From: Bog-532 sp965277615
GTDB taxonomy: Bacteria > Actinomycetota > Actinomycetes > Streptosporangiales > Streptosporangiaceae
Assembly: GCA_965277615.1 (NCBI GenBank)
Contig: CBDIDG010000004.1
Location: forward strand, 248,001 to 312,000
DNA: 64,000 nucleotides
Direction: 5' to 3'
Part shown: piece by piece, positions 46,332 through 55,351 of the stretch
Numbering within the stretch: the first letter of the stretch is position 1
How the letters are laid out: each line of letters begins with the position of its first letter
Program-made: the position numbers and the translations under genes
Notes under the pieces: model-generated
The model's database searches: none
What the model saw: the letters and a program-made list of their open reading frames with translations, nothing else
What the model was told of the DNA's origin: nothing

Positions 46332-46973
46332 GTGGTCCTCAACCTGGTGCTCATCGGTCTCGGGATTACCCTCGAACCCTTCCCGCTCACCGCGTTCATC
46401 CTGCTGCTGAGCGCCGAGAAGGGCATCTTTAAGGGCCTGGCCTTCATCCTCGGCTGGCTGGCCTGCCTGGTCGTGGTGATCGCGGTGGTGACCCTGTCGA
46501 CGCAGGGGAAGCCGCCGGCGCCGAACACCGCACCGTCGAACGCCGCCCTGGCCGTCAAGCTGGCCCTGGGCGTCGCGCTGGTCCTGTACGCCATCTACAA
46601 GTGGCGCCGGAGGGGCATTCCGCACAAGCCGCCGACCTGGATGGCGCGGCTCGACGGGTTGTCGCTGTGGGCCGCTGCCGGGCTGGCCGTCTTCCTGCAG
46701 CCGTGGACGCTGGTGGCGGCGGGCGCCGCGACGATCACCGGGGCCAAGCTGGCCGGGCCAGCGGACTACCTGACCCTGGTGCTGTTCGTCCTGCTGGCCA
46801 CGTCCAGCTTCCTGTACCTCGAGCTGTACGCGACGTTCGCACCCGCCGCTGCCGACGTGCGGCTACAGCAGCTGCGGGTCTGGCTGGATACCCACCGCGA
46901 CCAGGTCATCGTCCTGCTGTGCCTTTTGCTCGGCCTCTGGCTGGTCGGCAACAGCCTTTACTACCTGGTGTAG
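46332..46973 (+). CDS. GAP/Sap-family membrane protein
   Basis: A 213-residue protein with six predicted helices, beginning LVLIGLGITLEPFPLTAFILLLS, with a basic central loop (YKWRRRGIPHKPP) and LFVLLATSSFLYLELYATF later. It resembles the 220-residue protein encoded at 31807 and belongs to the same LysE-like exporter group, with unknown cargo. The start is GTG. It follows DUF2252 after 20 bp and probably shares its transcript. It is convergent with the K+ channel gene. Confidence 0.78.
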   Translation: MVLNLVLIGLGITLEPFPLTAFILLLSAEKGIFKGLAFILGWLACLVVVIAVVTLSTQGKPPAPNTAPSNAALAVKLALGVALVLYAIYKWRRRGIPHKPPTWMARLDGLSLWAAAGLAVFLQPWTLVAAGAATITGAKLAGPADYLTLVLFVLLATSSFLYLELYATFAPAAADVRLQQLRVWLDTHRDQVIVLLCLLLGLWLVGNSLYYLV

Positions 46974-46992
46974 CCGCGATCCGCTGGGCGGC

Positions 46993-47685
46993 TTACTCGG
47001 CTGGCGAACTCCGGTAGGCGGAGACCAGGCGGGCCACCAGGGTGGCCAGGAACACCTGCCCGGTCATCGCCTCCAGGACGGCGACGGCGCGGCCGCCGTT
47101 AACCGCAGAGGTGAAGTCCCCGTAGCCCAGGGTGGTCAGGGTGGTGAAGCTGAAGTACTGGAACGTCTGGGTGTTCGCTGGTTGCCCGCCAGCGAAAAAG
47201 CCGCCGCCGTCGAGGTACTTGATCGCAGCGAAGAAGGCGGCGAACATCATGCCGATGAGCACGTAAGCGCTCAGGGCCCCGTAAATACTCTGCACGGTGA
47301 CGGTGGGCTTGGCCAGTACCCGGCTGAGGATGAGGATGATGGACAGCAGCAGGACCAGCCCCTTCCAGACCGCGGCGACCCCGTCACCTACCTGGGTACC
47401 GGTCAGGGCCGCCCCGAAGGCGGCCGCGGAGCCAGCCAGCGCCACGCCCACGGCCAGCCACGCCCTCCGGCCACGTACCCGCGACGTCCGCAGGGCCAGC
47501 AGCAGGAGGGCTAGGAACAGCAGGAGCTGGAGATCGATGATGGTCCGGCCCTTGGTGAACGCCGAGAGCAGATAGGTCAGGATCAGCACCAGCAGAAGAA
47601 GGCCGTACCGGCCGCCGGGCTCCCGGCGGGCGGTACGGCCACTGCCGCCTGCTGCCCTCGCCTGGTCAGCGGAGGTCTGTGCCAA
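46993..47685 (-). CDS. Two-pore-helix (Kir/KcsA-type) potassium channel
   Basis: A 230-residue membrane protein. The C-terminal half has the pore module: helix (GALSAYVLIGMMFAAFFAAI), pore loop with selectivity filter TTLTTLGYGDF, and helix (VFLATLVARLVSAY). The filter reads TLGYGD instead of the commoner TVGYGD, still compatible with K+ selectivity. About four further helices precede it. No cytoplasmic RCK domain follows. It lies 5 bp after the DUF1269 gene on the same strand, so the two form an operon behind operator 13. Confidence 0.9.
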   Translation of the reverse strand: MAQTSADQARAAGGSGRTARREPGGRYGLLLLVLILTYLLSAFTKGRTIIDLQLLLFLALLLLALRTSRVRGRRAWLAVGVALAGSAAAFGAALTGTQVGDGVAAVWKGLVLLLSIILILSRVLAKPTVTVQSIYGALSAYVLIGMMFAAFFAAIKYLDGGGFFAGGQPANTQTFQYFSFTTLTTLGYGDFTSAVNGGRAVAVLEAMTGQVFLATLVARLVSAYRSSPAE

Positions 47686-47690
47686 GGCGC

Positions 47691-48185
47691 TTACGCGGCG
47701 CTTCCGCCGTGCAGCGCGTCCTGAAGCTCCTGCTCGCCTTCCTTGGACAGGGAGGTCTTCAGCACGGTGCCGCCGAACTTGCTCATGGCCTCGACCGCCT
47801 TGTCCGGGGTGACCTTCTCCACCATGAGGAACAGCGCGGAGGTGCCGGGCGTCAGCATTCCGCGGACTTGTTCCTGGAACTGGGCGTCGATACCCGACTT
47901 GCTGATCTTCCCCATGAGGGCGCCGAGTCCGGCCCCGATGGCTATCCCGGCGACCGGTACGAAGAACAGCAGCCCGAACAGCAGTCCCCAGAACATGCCC
48001 CAGCTCGCCCCGGCACCGACCAGATGGTGCTGGGTATGAACGTGGTACTTCCCGTCTTTGTCCCGCTCGATCACAGCGATCGCGTCAGGCTCGATGATGA
48101 GGTCGCGGGCCAGGCGCCGCGCTTCGTCGGCCGCAGCTTCGGCGGTGGCCTCGTCGGGGTATCCGATCGCGATCAGGTCAGACAT
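47691..48185 (-). CDS. DUF1269 family protein
   Basis: A 164-residue paralogue of the protein encoded at 44173. The N-terminus LIAIGYPDEATAEAAADEARRL is followed by a glycine-rich hydrophobic hairpin (WGMFWGLLFGLLFFVPVAGIAIG) and a soluble end (LMVEKVTPDKAVEAMSKFGG). The function is unknown. AGGGAG precedes ATG 48185; a longer in-frame form to 48272 has no support. It is the first gene behind operator 13 and is followed immediately by the K+ channel gene, which suggests a role in ion or membrane stress. Confidence 0.88.
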   Translation of the reverse strand: MSDLIAIGYPDEATAEAAADEARRLARDLIIEPDAIAVIERDKDGKYHVHTQHHLVGAGASWGMFWGLLFGLLFFVPVAGIAIGAGLGALMGKISKSGIDAQFQEQVRGMLTPGTSALFLMVEKVTPDKAVEAMSKFGGTVLKTSLSKEGEQELQDALHGGSAA

Positions 48186-48268
48186 GGCGTTCACTTCTCC
48201 CTTGGTCGGCCGGTTCTCCGTTGGCCGGTCTGGCCTCCCTACTTCATCAAGTCGTACGCGGCCGCGCG

Positions 48269-48285
48269 CCACCCATTGCGGGTGA
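48269..48285 (-). promoter_or_regulatory. Operator 13 for DUF1269 and the K+ channel
   Basis: CCACCC-ATTGC-GGGTGA, one mismatch. At 31 bp the minus-strand hexamer is TGAAGT, which keeps the final T but not the A at position two, so the promoter match is weaker than in the others. Confidence 0.55.
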
Positions 48286-48311
48286 TGTGGCCGAGCGTCG
48301 TTGGCCGCGGG

Positions 48312-50990
48312 TCAGATGAGGTTGAGCTTCCGGGCCCGGCGGACCGCTTCACCCCGGTGATTGGCGGCAAGTTTCCGGTAGATGCTCTTGAGGTGGGTCT
48401 TGACCGTGTTCACCGAGATGTACATTTCGGAGGCGATCTCGGCCGTGCTGAGCATCCCGGACAGGCGTTCGAGGACTTCACGCTCACGCTCGCTGAGCGG
48501 GCCGACCATCAGCGGCAGCGGCTCATCGGTGCCGGACGGCCGGGCCGGGATGGCACCGATGAGCCGCAGATCCTCCTCCAGCAGATGCCCATACCGGCGG
48601 ACCAGGTCAGGATCGCGGCGGAGGGTGGGCCGCAACCAGGCCCGCTCCCGGGCGAAGGGCAACCGGATCTGCTCCGCCTCGGCCAGCTGCAGCGCCCGTT
48701 CCAGGGAACGGCGGCCGCGGGCACCGTCACCGGTCTCGTAACGGCGCCGGGCGTCGATCAGCCACTCCTGAAGGTTCAGCGGCTTCTGCTCCGCGGGGAA
48801 GCCCGCGTCGGCCAGGACGCGGCTGGCCGCGGGATGGTCATCGGCGGCCAGCCACGCATAGGCCAGCTCGGCCGGCGCGCCGGACGCACCCTGCGACTCG
48901 GCTCGGGCCGCGGCGTCAGCGGCGCCCGGCAGGTCCCCCGCCGCCGCGCAGGCCTGCGCCTCAAGGAGGGTCAGCTTATGTTCGAGCCAGTGCGGCGGTT
49001 GCCACTGCTGGCGGGCCCGGCTGATCAGCTCCAGGGCCGCACCGGCCCGGCCTTCGCCCAGGCAGCAGGCCGCCGCGATGAGGCTGGCCACGGCGGACGT
49101 CAGCCGGTCCGGGTGGATCCGCAGGGCGGCGGCGGCGAGCACCAGCTGGTCGTGCGCCTGCCGTAGCTCGCATCGCGCCAGGTGCACACAGGCCAGTGCC
49201 GCGCTGGCGGACGCGATGGCGGGCTCCAGCTGCCGGTCGCGTTCTGACGCCGTACCTGCCGTCTCATCGGCCAGCAGCACGGCGGAGTTCAGGCGTGCTT
49301 GCAGCGCTTCCACGAGGGCCAGCTGCCCGAGGCAATCGGCCCGTTCGCGGGAGCTGGCTGGAGCCGCGGCAGCGGCGATGCCGATCCGGAAGGTTGCCGC
49401 CGCCTCGTCAACGTGTCCCGTCCAGAACTCCACGATGCCGCGCGCGAGCAGTACCTGGGGGCGAATCTCGGGATGAATGGCCAGCACGCTTCCGGAGATT
49501 TCGCTGAGCAATCTCTCGGCCTGGACGCTCGCGGCGATGGCAGCGTCGAGATCGCCGACCATACGGGACCAGGCCATCCGGATCAGGGCGGCCGCCAGCC
49601 GCGCCGGAATTTCTTCCTCGGCGGGAAGACGCGCCAGCATGTCCTCGGCCCGGCCGAGCGTGGTACTTCCGCTTCCATCTACGCCGCCGGAAAGTCCCAG
49701 CGCGGCGGTCACGAGCAAGGGCTCCCACTGATCGCCCGCCCCATCCCCCGGCATGCGGCGGAATATGTCGGCCAGGGCCATTGACTGATGGTCGCGCGGT
49801 TCGATGAGGCGGGGGATGGCGAAGTCCTCCAGCACCATGCGGGCGGCGAGCGGCCAGTCACCGGCCGCCGCGGCGTGCCGTACGGCTTCGGTAAGATACC
49901 CGTTGCGCAGGTACCAGCGGCCGGCCCGCCGGTGCAGATCAGCTACTTGCCCGGGGAATTCGTGCCGGAGCTTCAGCCGCAGCATCTCAGCCAGCAGCGG
50001 GTGGTACCGATACCAGCCGCTGCCCAACGGCTGGACGAAAGCGTTCGCCTCGGCCAGCGTGGACAGCTGGTTCGCCTCCTGTGGGCCGATATCGCACAGC
50101 TCTCCCGCGACGTCGGCGCGAACGCGGTCGAGGATGCTCGTGCGGAGGAGATAACCGCGCAGGGCATCGGGCTGCGGGTTGAGCACCTCCTCAATGAGGT
50201 ACCCGGTGATCGCACTGTCCACAGCGCACAGTTCCTTGACGCATTGCTCTGGATCAGGGTGTCCGCTCAGGGACATAGCGGCCAGCCGTATCCCGGCCGC
50301 CCAGCCCTGCGTCCGGCTGATCAAGTCGGCCAGAGACTCCGCCGGCAACGTGACGTCATGCTGGGCCATCAGCAGGGCTGATTCGGTCACGCTGAGGGCG
50401 AGATCCGCGGCGCGGATCTCGGTCAGCTCTCCGCTGAGCCGGTACCGGTGCAGGGACATGGGCGGCTCAGTCCGCGAGGAGATAACCAGGCGCAGGCTGG
50501 GCGCGGCGTTCCTGAGCAGGTAAGAAAGACCTTCAACGACATCGGGATCGGTCACCAGGTGAAAATCCTCGATGACCATAAGCACCGGTTCCGGGGCCGA
50601 GGCCAGCGCGGACGAAAGACGCAGGAGGAACTCATGGCCGATGACTTTTTTCCGGCCTGCCAGCGTTTCGGTCTCGGGCACAGCAAAGCCGACCTGGCGA
50701 AGGGCGGCCACGACGTAGGACCAGAAGACTTGCGGTCGGTTGTCGTATTCGTCGAGGGTGATCCAGGCCACGGCGCGGGGGTCGCTCTGAGCCTCGGCCC
50801 ACAACGCGATGGACATCGATTTGCCGGCCCCGGGCGGCCCAGTGACCACCGTCAGTGGGCCGCGCGTGCCGTCGTCGAGGAGTTGATTGATCCGTGGCCG
50901 CGGGATCGCCCAGCCGGCCCGGTTGGGCACCGTGATCTTGGACATCAGGACGGGATTCTCAGATCCGCGGCCCTGTCCTTTGGGACGCAT
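48312..50990 (-). CDS. MalT-like LuxR-family ATP-dependent transcriptional regulator (LAL), second copy
   Basis: A regulator of ~892 residues with the same plan as the one encoded at 2606. The start ITVPNRAGWAIPRPRINQLL leads to Walker A (GPPGAGKS), Walker B-like LMVIEDFHLV, a long helical-repeat region and a C-terminal LuxR domain (LSEREREVLERLSG, STAEIASEMYISVNTVKTHL). The start is uncertain: ATG 50990 is used here, ATG 50945 begins the conserved part directly, and TTG 51035 is the longest form. The gene ends 126 bp from the DUF1269 start, on the same strand, and a TCACCCGGGTGA palindrome lies about 200 bp upstream. The target is unknown; it is a candidate regulator of the shared operators. 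Confidence 0.9.
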   Translation of the reverse strand: MRPKGQGRGSENPVLMSKITVPNRAGWAIPRPRINQLLDDGTRGPLTVVTGPPGAGKSMSIALWAEAQSDPRAVAWITLDEYDNRPQVFWSYVVAALRQVGFAVPETETLAGRKKVIGHEFLLRLSSALASAPEPVLMVIEDFHLVTDPDVVEGLSYLLRNAAPSLRLVISSRTEPPMSLHRYRLSGELTEIRAADLALSVTESALLMAQHDVTLPAESLADLISRTQGWAAGIRLAAMSLSGHPDPEQCVKELCAVDSAITGYLIEEVLNPQPDALRGYLLRTSILDRVRADVAGELCDIGPQEANQLSTLAEANAFVQPLGSGWYRYHPLLAEMLRLKLRHEFPGQVADLHRRAGRWYLRNGYLTEAVRHAAAAGDWPLAARMVLEDFAIPRLIEPRDHQSMALADIFRRMPGDGAGDQWEPLLVTAALGLSGGVDGSGSTTLGRAEDMLARLPAEEEIPARLAAALIRMAWSRMVGDLDAAIAASVQAERLLSEISGSVLAIHPEIRPQVLLARGIVEFWTGHVDEAAATFRIGIAAAAAPASSRERADCLGQLALVEALQARLNSAVLLADETAGTASERDRQLEPAIASASAALACVHLARCELRQAHDQLVLAAAALRIHPDRLTSAVASLIAAACCLGEGRAGAALELISRARQQWQPPHWLEHKLTLLEAQACAAAGDLPGAADAAARAESQGASGAPAELAYAWLAADDHPAASRVLADAGFPAEQKPLNLQEWLIDARRRYETGDGARGRRSLERALQLAEAEQIRLPFARERAWLRPTLRRDPDLVRRYGHLLEEDLRLIGAIPARPSGTDEPLPLMVGPLSEREREVLERLSGMLSTAEIASEMYISVNTVKTHLKSIYRKLAANHRGEAVRRARKLNLI

Positions 50991-51163
50991 CGAAATGCCT
51001 GCACTGGAAGTGCCTGTACCGGAAATGCTGGTCAAAATAGGTCCCCCGACCGGGCTCAGCCCGCCGCAGCCACGGTCACCTGGACCGCGGCTGCTTGCGG
51101 ACTCTCACGCCAGACGGGCCCGTTCGCCCGTTCCTAACAACCTATCTCGCACTTTGGAGATCA

Positions 51164-51200
51164 ATTTGTCACCCCTTCGGGGCAAATCTCACCCGGGTGA
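51164..51200. other. Hairpin and spacer-less TCACCCGGGTGA palindrome
   Basis: ATTTG/CAAAT and CCCC/GGGG can pair as a hairpin (51164-51187), possibly the terminator of the minus-strand SHOCT gene. Directly beside it is TCACCCGGGTGA (51189-51200), the two operator half-sites without the usual five-base spacer. No correctly spaced -10-like hexamer accompanies it. Confidence 0.4.
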
Positions 51201-51241
51201 CTGATCATCCATTCCGGGGTCGCTGGTCAGCCGACGATTCC

Positions 51242-51643
51242 TCAAGCCAGGATCTTCGCCTTCTGGGTCTCGAACTCCTGATCGGTAATGGTGCCGCGGT
51301 CACGAGCGTCGGCCAGGCCCTGCAGCTGGTCCACCGTACTTCCCCGCGGCTCCGGGGCAGCGCTGGCAGGCACACTCGAGGCGTAGCTTCGCCGATACTC
51401 AGCGTCGCGAGCGGCCCGCGTCTCAGCCCGGTCGTGCATTTCGCCACCGCGCGCGATCAGATAGACAAGCAGGCCGATCAGCGGGATGAAAAACACGAAC
51501 GCGAACCAGCCGGCCTTGGCCCCACCCGACAAGTCGGGACTGCGGAATATATCCGTGATGACCCAGATCAAGACCCAGATCCAGGCCACCCAGGCGAAGA
51601 ATTCAAACATTGTCCAGAAGATATTCAGCAGCGGATACGACAT
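51242..51643 (-). CDS. SHOCT-domain membrane protein (PLDc_N-like)
   Basis: A 133-residue protein. Two helices (FFAWVAWIWVLIWVITDIF and WFAFVFFIPLIGLLVYLI) with RSPDLSGGAKAGW between them match the PLDc_N-type membrane hairpin. The soluble tail ends in a SHOCT motif (VDQLQGLADARDRGTITDQEFETQKAKIL). It probably assembles at the membrane; the partner is unknown. GAGAG lies before ATG 51643, and an in-frame extension to 51763 would run through operator 14. It is divergent from the MscS gene. Confidence 0.87.
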   Translation of the reverse strand: MSYPLLNIFWTMFEFFAWVAWIWVLIWVITDIFRSPDLSGGAKAGWFAFVFFIPLIGLLVYLIARGGEMHDRAETRAARDAEYRRSYASSVPASAAPEPRGSTVDQLQGLADARDRGTITDQEFETQKAKILA

Positions 51644-51741
51644 ATTCACTCTCCGGCACGTGAGGGCGCACAATTTGGCGCATGGCGACGATGCACGATT
51701 CGCCTGCAGACCAAGAATTTCCCGCCGCCGGCCCACCGGCA

Positions 51742-51758
51742 TCACCCAGCACGGGTGA
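51742..51758 (-). promoter_or_regulatory. Operator 14 for the SHOCT membrane protein
   Basis: TCACCC-AGCAC-GGGTGA, both halves perfect. AATTCT on the minus strand starts 31 bp from the centre (51719). On the plus side, towards mscS, the correctly spaced position reads GCCGGC, so that gene is probably not driven from this site. Confidence 0.68.
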
Positions 51759-51850
51759 ACCACCCGCCCGCCCGGGCGGGGCCGGCCACTATAGGGAGGT
51801 CGGCGAGCGCACGGTACCGGCCGTATGCGCTCTTACCCAGGAAGGATCTC

Positions 51851-53170
51851 GTGCTTCTCGACGCCCACTTCACCGGTATCAGCTTCTCCCAGGGGCCCAG
51901 CACGCTCATCGGCAACTGCGGGCGTGAGCCCGGCATCGCCTGCCGGATGGTCTGGGACGCCTCGCATAGCGGCACCGCGGCCAAGCTGACCGCCGTGTAC
52001 CTGGCCGGTCCGGCCAACCTGATCCTCAAGCTGGTCTGGCTGGTGTTCCTGGCCCTGGTGGCCCGGGCGCTGATCCACCGCCTGATCAACCGGGTCACGA
52101 TCCGCGCCGCGGATGCCCCGCTGGCCTCCCGGCTGCGGCAGCACGGCGGCGCGCAACGCCGGCGGCTGTTGCGGCTGCGGCACCCGGTACGGACGCGGGA
52201 GCTGGAACGCGCCCACGCCGAGTTCACCGCCGAGCAGGCTGCGGCCGAAGCCGCGCGGGAGGATGCGGTGCTGGCCGGCGCGGACGCGGCCATGACCGGC
52301 TCGACCGCCCCGGAGGACATGGCCACCGCCTCGGAGGCGGTGACGGAGGCCGTGTCGGAGCGGCGGCACCAGCGCGCGCACGCGCTGGGCTCGATCCTGC
52401 GCAGCACGGCCTCGGTGACGATCTTCACGATCGCCGTCGCGATCGGCCTGGGCGACCTCGGCGTGAACCTGGCCCCGGTGCTGGCCAGCGCGGGCGTGGT
52501 CGGGATCGCGGTCGGTTTCGGCGCGCAGAACCTGGTCCGCGACTTCCTGGCCGGGATCTTCATGCTGATGGAAGACCAGTACGGCGTGGGCGACGTGATC
52601 AACATCGGGGACGCCACCGGAACGGTGGAAGCGGTCAGCCTGCGCACCACCCGGCTGCGCGACATCAACGGCGTGGTCTGGCACATCCGCAACGGCGCGC
52701 TGGAGAAGGTCGGGAACGAGTCCCAGGGCTGGGCTCGGGCCGTGGTCGACGTGCCGGCCCCGCCCGAGCTGGACCTTCCGGACACCAGAAAGATCATGGG
52801 GCAGGCTGCGGCGGCCATGTGGCACGAGCGCCGCTGGCGCAAGCTGATGATGGAGAAGCCCGAGGTCTGGGGGGTGCAGGCCATCACCGACACTCAGGTC
52901 ACGATGCGGGTGGCGGCCAAGACCCTGCCGCTGCGCCAGTACGAGGTCGGGCGCGAGCTACGCGAGCGCGTGGTGTCGGCCATCGACCTGGCCCTGCTGG
53001 ACCTCCAGATCGATCCGCAGCCGGGACGCACCGCGGCCCAGCTGGCCGCGGTGGGCGAGGAAACGCGGCGGCCCAAGTCGCCCCGCACCACCATGCGGTC
53101 CCGGACCGGGCACGCAAGCGGCGACGACCCGATCTCGGACGAGATCGAGCCGAAGTCGCAGGACTCGTAG
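51851..53170 (+). CDS. Small-conductance mechanosensitive channel (MscS family)
   Basis: A 439-residue protein. A first helix (~45-70) is followed by a long charged, coiled-coil-like region and further helices. The MscS core is clear: the pore helix and beta domain read ASAGVVGIAVGFGAQNLVRD, then FMLMEDQYGVGDVINIGD and GTVEAVSLRTTRLRDINGVV. It opens when membrane tension rises and releases solutes. GTG 51851 is chosen because AGGAAGGA lies just upstream; the frame is open much further, but with no coding character. A TATAGG -10-like sequence about 60 bp upstream may be its own promoter. GlbO follows after 13 bp. Confidence 0.9.
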   Translation: MLLDAHFTGISFSQGPSTLIGNCGREPGIACRMVWDASHSGTAAKLTAVYLAGPANLILKLVWLVFLALVARALIHRLINRVTIRAADAPLASRLRQHGGAQRRRLLRLRHPVRTRELERAHAEFTAEQAAAEAAREDAVLAGADAAMTGSTAPEDMATASEAVTEAVSERRHQRAHALGSILRSTASVTIFTIAVAIGLGDLGVNLAPVLASAGVVGIAVGFGAQNLVRDFLAGIFMLMEDQYGVGDVINIGDATGTVEAVSLRTTRLRDINGVVWHIRNGALEKVGNESQGWARAVVDVPAPPELDLPDTRKIMGQAAAAMWHERRWRKLMMEKPEVWGVQAITDTQVTMRVAAKTLPLRQYEVGRELRERVVSAIDLALLDLQIDPQPGRTAAQLAAVGEETRRPKSPRTTMRSRTGHASGDDPISDEIEPKSQDS

Positions 53171-53183
53171 GCTAGTGAGCGCT

Positions 53184-53624
53184 ATGAATACTGAATCGGC
53201 CGCCTCGGGCCCGCACTCCTTCTACGAGGCCGTCGGCGGCGAGGAGTTCTTCGACCGCCTGGTGCACCGCTTCTACCAGCTGGTCGCGGAGGACCCCGAG
53301 CTCCGTGCGGTCTATCCGGCGCAGGACCTGACGCCGGCCGAGGACCACCTGCGGCTGTTCCTCATCCAGTACTGGGGCGGTCCGCAGACCTACAACGAGC
53401 TGCGCGGCCATCCCCGGCTGCGCATGCGGCATGCGCGCTTCGTCATCGACGAGGCCGCGCGAGACGCCTGGCTGCGGCACATGCGGACGTCGCTGGACGA
53501 GCTGGACCTGGACCTCGCGCTGGACGCGCAGCTGTGGGACTACCTGGTCATGGCGGCCCACAGCCTGCTCAACCGGCCCAGCGGCCCGTCAGCGGGGCAA
53601 GACCTGGGTCTCACGCCCCGCTGA
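53184..53624 (+). CDS. glbO: Truncated haemoglobin, group II
   Basis: A 146-residue group II truncated haemoglobin (trHbO). SFYEAVGGEEFFDRLVHRFYQLV, LRLFLIQYWGGPQTYNE and RMRHARFVIDEAARDAWLRHM match the family in order; the proximal haem His is the one in MRHARF, and the Trp of DAWLRHM is at the conserved G8 site. It binds oxygen and may interact with the respiratory chain or detoxify NO or peroxide. ATG 53184 is used; GTG 53175 is an alternative. TAGGCT at 53168-53173, overlapping the mscS stop, could act as a -10 element for a very short leader. Confidence 0.95.
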   Translation: MNTESAASGPHSFYEAVGGEEFFDRLVHRFYQLVAEDPELRAVYPAQDLTPAEDHLRLFLIQYWGGPQTYNELRGHPRLRMRHARFVIDEAARDAWLRHMRTSLDELDLDLALDAQLWDYLVMAAHSLLNRPSGPSAGQDLGLTPR

Positions 53625-53636
53625 CGGTAGGCCCGG

Positions 53637-55301
53637 TCAGGTGCGGGTGAGCTTGCGGTAGGTAACGCGGTGCGGGCGGGCAGCTTCGGCGCCGAGACGG
53701 TCGATCTTGTTCTTCTCGTAGGCCTCGAAGTTGCCCTCGAACCAGAACCAGTTGGCTCCGCCTTCCCAGGCCAGGATGTGCGTGGCGATCCGGTCCAGGA
53801 ACCACCGGTCGTGCGAGGTGATCACCGCGCAGCCGGGGAAGTCGAGCAGCGCGTTCTCCAGTGAGGAGAGCGTCTCGACGTCCAGGTCGTTGGTCGGCTC
53901 GTCCAGCAGCAGCAGGTTGCCGCCCTTCTTCAGGGTCAGCGCCAGGTTGACGCGGTTCCGCTCGCCGCCCGACAGCACCCCGGCCGGCTTCTGCTGGTCC
54001 GGGCCCTTGAACCCGAACGCGGCCACGTAGGCCCGGCTCGGGATCTCGCTGGTGCCCACGTTGATGTGCGTCTCGCCGTCGGAGATGGCTTCCCAGACGT
54101 TCTTGCTGGCTGCGATCTTTTCCCGGCTCTGGTCGACGTAGGAGATCTCCACCGTCTCCCCAATCCGGACGTTCCCGGCGTCGGGCTTCTCCTCACCGAC
54201 GATCATCTTGAACAGGGTCGTCTTACCGACGCCGTTCGGCCCGATGACACCAACGATGCCGTTGCGGGGCAGCGAGAAGCTCAGCCCGTCGAACAGCACC
54301 CGGTCGCCGAAGCCCTTGACCAGGCCTTCGGTCTCGACCACCACGCTGCCCAGCCGCGGGCCCGGCGGGATCTGGATCTCTTCGAAGTCGAGCTTGCGCC
54401 GCGAATCGGCCTCGGCGGCCATCTCCTCGTAGCGGTCCAGCCGGGCTTTGCTCTTGGCCTGGCGGGCGCGGGGGTTGGACCGGACCCACTCGAGCTCGTC
54501 CTCCAGGCGCTTGCGGCGCTTGATGTCCTTGGCTCCCTCGACCTTGATCCGGGACGCCTTGGTGTCCAGGTAGGTCGAGTAGTTGCCCTCGTAGGGGTAG
54601 GCGTGGCCGCGGTCCAGCTCCAGGATCCACTGGGCCGCGTTCTCCAGGAAGTACCGGTCGTGGGTGACGGCCACAACGGTCCCGGCGTAGCTCTCCAGGT
54701 GCTGCTCGAGCCACTGCACGCTCTCAGCGTCCAGGTGGTTGGTGGGCTCGTCCAGCAGCAGCAGGTCCGGCTGGGACAGCAGGAGCTTGCACAGCGCGAC
54801 CCGGCGGCGCTCGCCACCGGACAGCTGGGTAACGGTCGAGTCCGGCGGCGGGCAGCGCAGCGCGTCCATGGCCTGCTCGAGCTGGCTGTCCAGGTCCCAG
54901 GCGTCGCGGTGGTCGAGCTGCTCCTGCAGACGGCCCATTTCCTCCAGCAGCTCGTCGGAGTACTCGGTGGCCATCTTCTCGGCGATCTCGTTGTACTGGT
55001 CGAGTAGCGCCTTGGTTTCGGCAACGCCTTCCTCGACGTTGCCGAGGACCGTCTTGTCCTCGTTCAGCTCCGGCTCCTGGGCGAGCATCCCCACGGTGAA
55101 CCCGGGCATGAGCCGCGCTTCACCGTTGGAAGGCTGTTCGACCCCGGCCATGAGCTTGAGCAACGTGGACTTGCCGGTACCGTTCGGGCCAACGACGCCG
55201 ATCTTGGCCCCAGGCAGGAAAGACAGCGTGACGTCGTCGAGGATTACCTTGTCGCCGTGCGCCTTGCGCACAGCACGCATTTGGTAGATGAACTCCGGCA
55301 T
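53637..55301 (-). CDS. ettA: Energy-dependent translational throttle protein EttA (ABC-F)
   Basis: A 554-residue ABC-F protein with two ATPase domains and no membrane part. Domain 1 has GPNGTGKST and LSGGERRRVAL; domain 2 has GPNGVGKTT and LSGGERNRVNL; Walker B sites are LLLLDEPTNHLD and LLLLDEPTNDLD. The linker between them carries the charged P-site tRNA-interaction motif. It binds the ribosomal E site and couples translation start to ATP/ADP levels. A TACGCT -10-like element ends six bases before the ATG, so the gene is probably leaderless. It is a housekeeping-type gene without the shared operator. Confidence 0.97.
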   Translation of the reverse strand: MPEFIYQMRAVRKAHGDKVILDDVTLSFLPGAKIGVVGPNGTGKSTLLKLMAGVEQPSNGEARLMPGFTVGMLAQEPELNEDKTVLGNVEEGVAETKALLDQYNEIAEKMATEYSDELLEEMGRLQEQLDHRDAWDLDSQLEQAMDALRCPPPDSTVTQLSGGERRRVALCKLLLSQPDLLLLDEPTNHLDAESVQWLEQHLESYAGTVVAVTHDRYFLENAAQWILELDRGHAYPYEGNYSTYLDTKASRIKVEGAKDIKRRKRLEDELEWVRSNPRARQAKSKARLDRYEEMAAEADSRRKLDFEEIQIPPGPRLGSVVVETEGLVKGFGDRVLFDGLSFSLPRNGIVGVIGPNGVGKTTLFKMIVGEEKPDAGNVRIGETVEISYVDQSREKIAASKNVWEAISDGETHINVGTSEIPSRAYVAAFGFKGPDQQKPAGVLSGGERNRVNLALTLKKGGNLLLLDEPTNDLDVETLSSLENALLDFPGCAVITSHDRWFLDRIATHILAWEGGANWFWFEGNFEAYEKNKIDRLGAEAARPHRVTYRKLTRT

Positions 55302-55307
55302 ACCCCT

Positions 55308-55313
55308 AGCGTA
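55308..55313 (-). promoter_or_regulatory. -10 element of the leaderless ettA promoter
   Basis: TACGCT on the minus strand fits TANNNT. Six bases separate it from the ettA ATG, and no ribosome-binding site is present. Confidence 0.5.
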
Positions 55314-55351
55314 TTAGGCTCTGACGCTCCTTCGGTCATGGTCCAAGCAGC

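Noticed and set aside
51169..51200. Operator-like sequences TCACCC-CTTCG-GGGCAA and TCACCCGGGTGA upstream of the second LAL gene
   Set aside because: The first has two mismatches in one half and is part of a hairpin, the second lacks the spacer, and neither has a spaced -10. Autoregulation remains possible but is not supported.
51095..51850. N-terminal extension of the MscS frame by 252 codons
   Set aside because: It overlaps the SHOCT gene and operator 14 and has no coding character; a ribosome-binding site supports GTG 51851.
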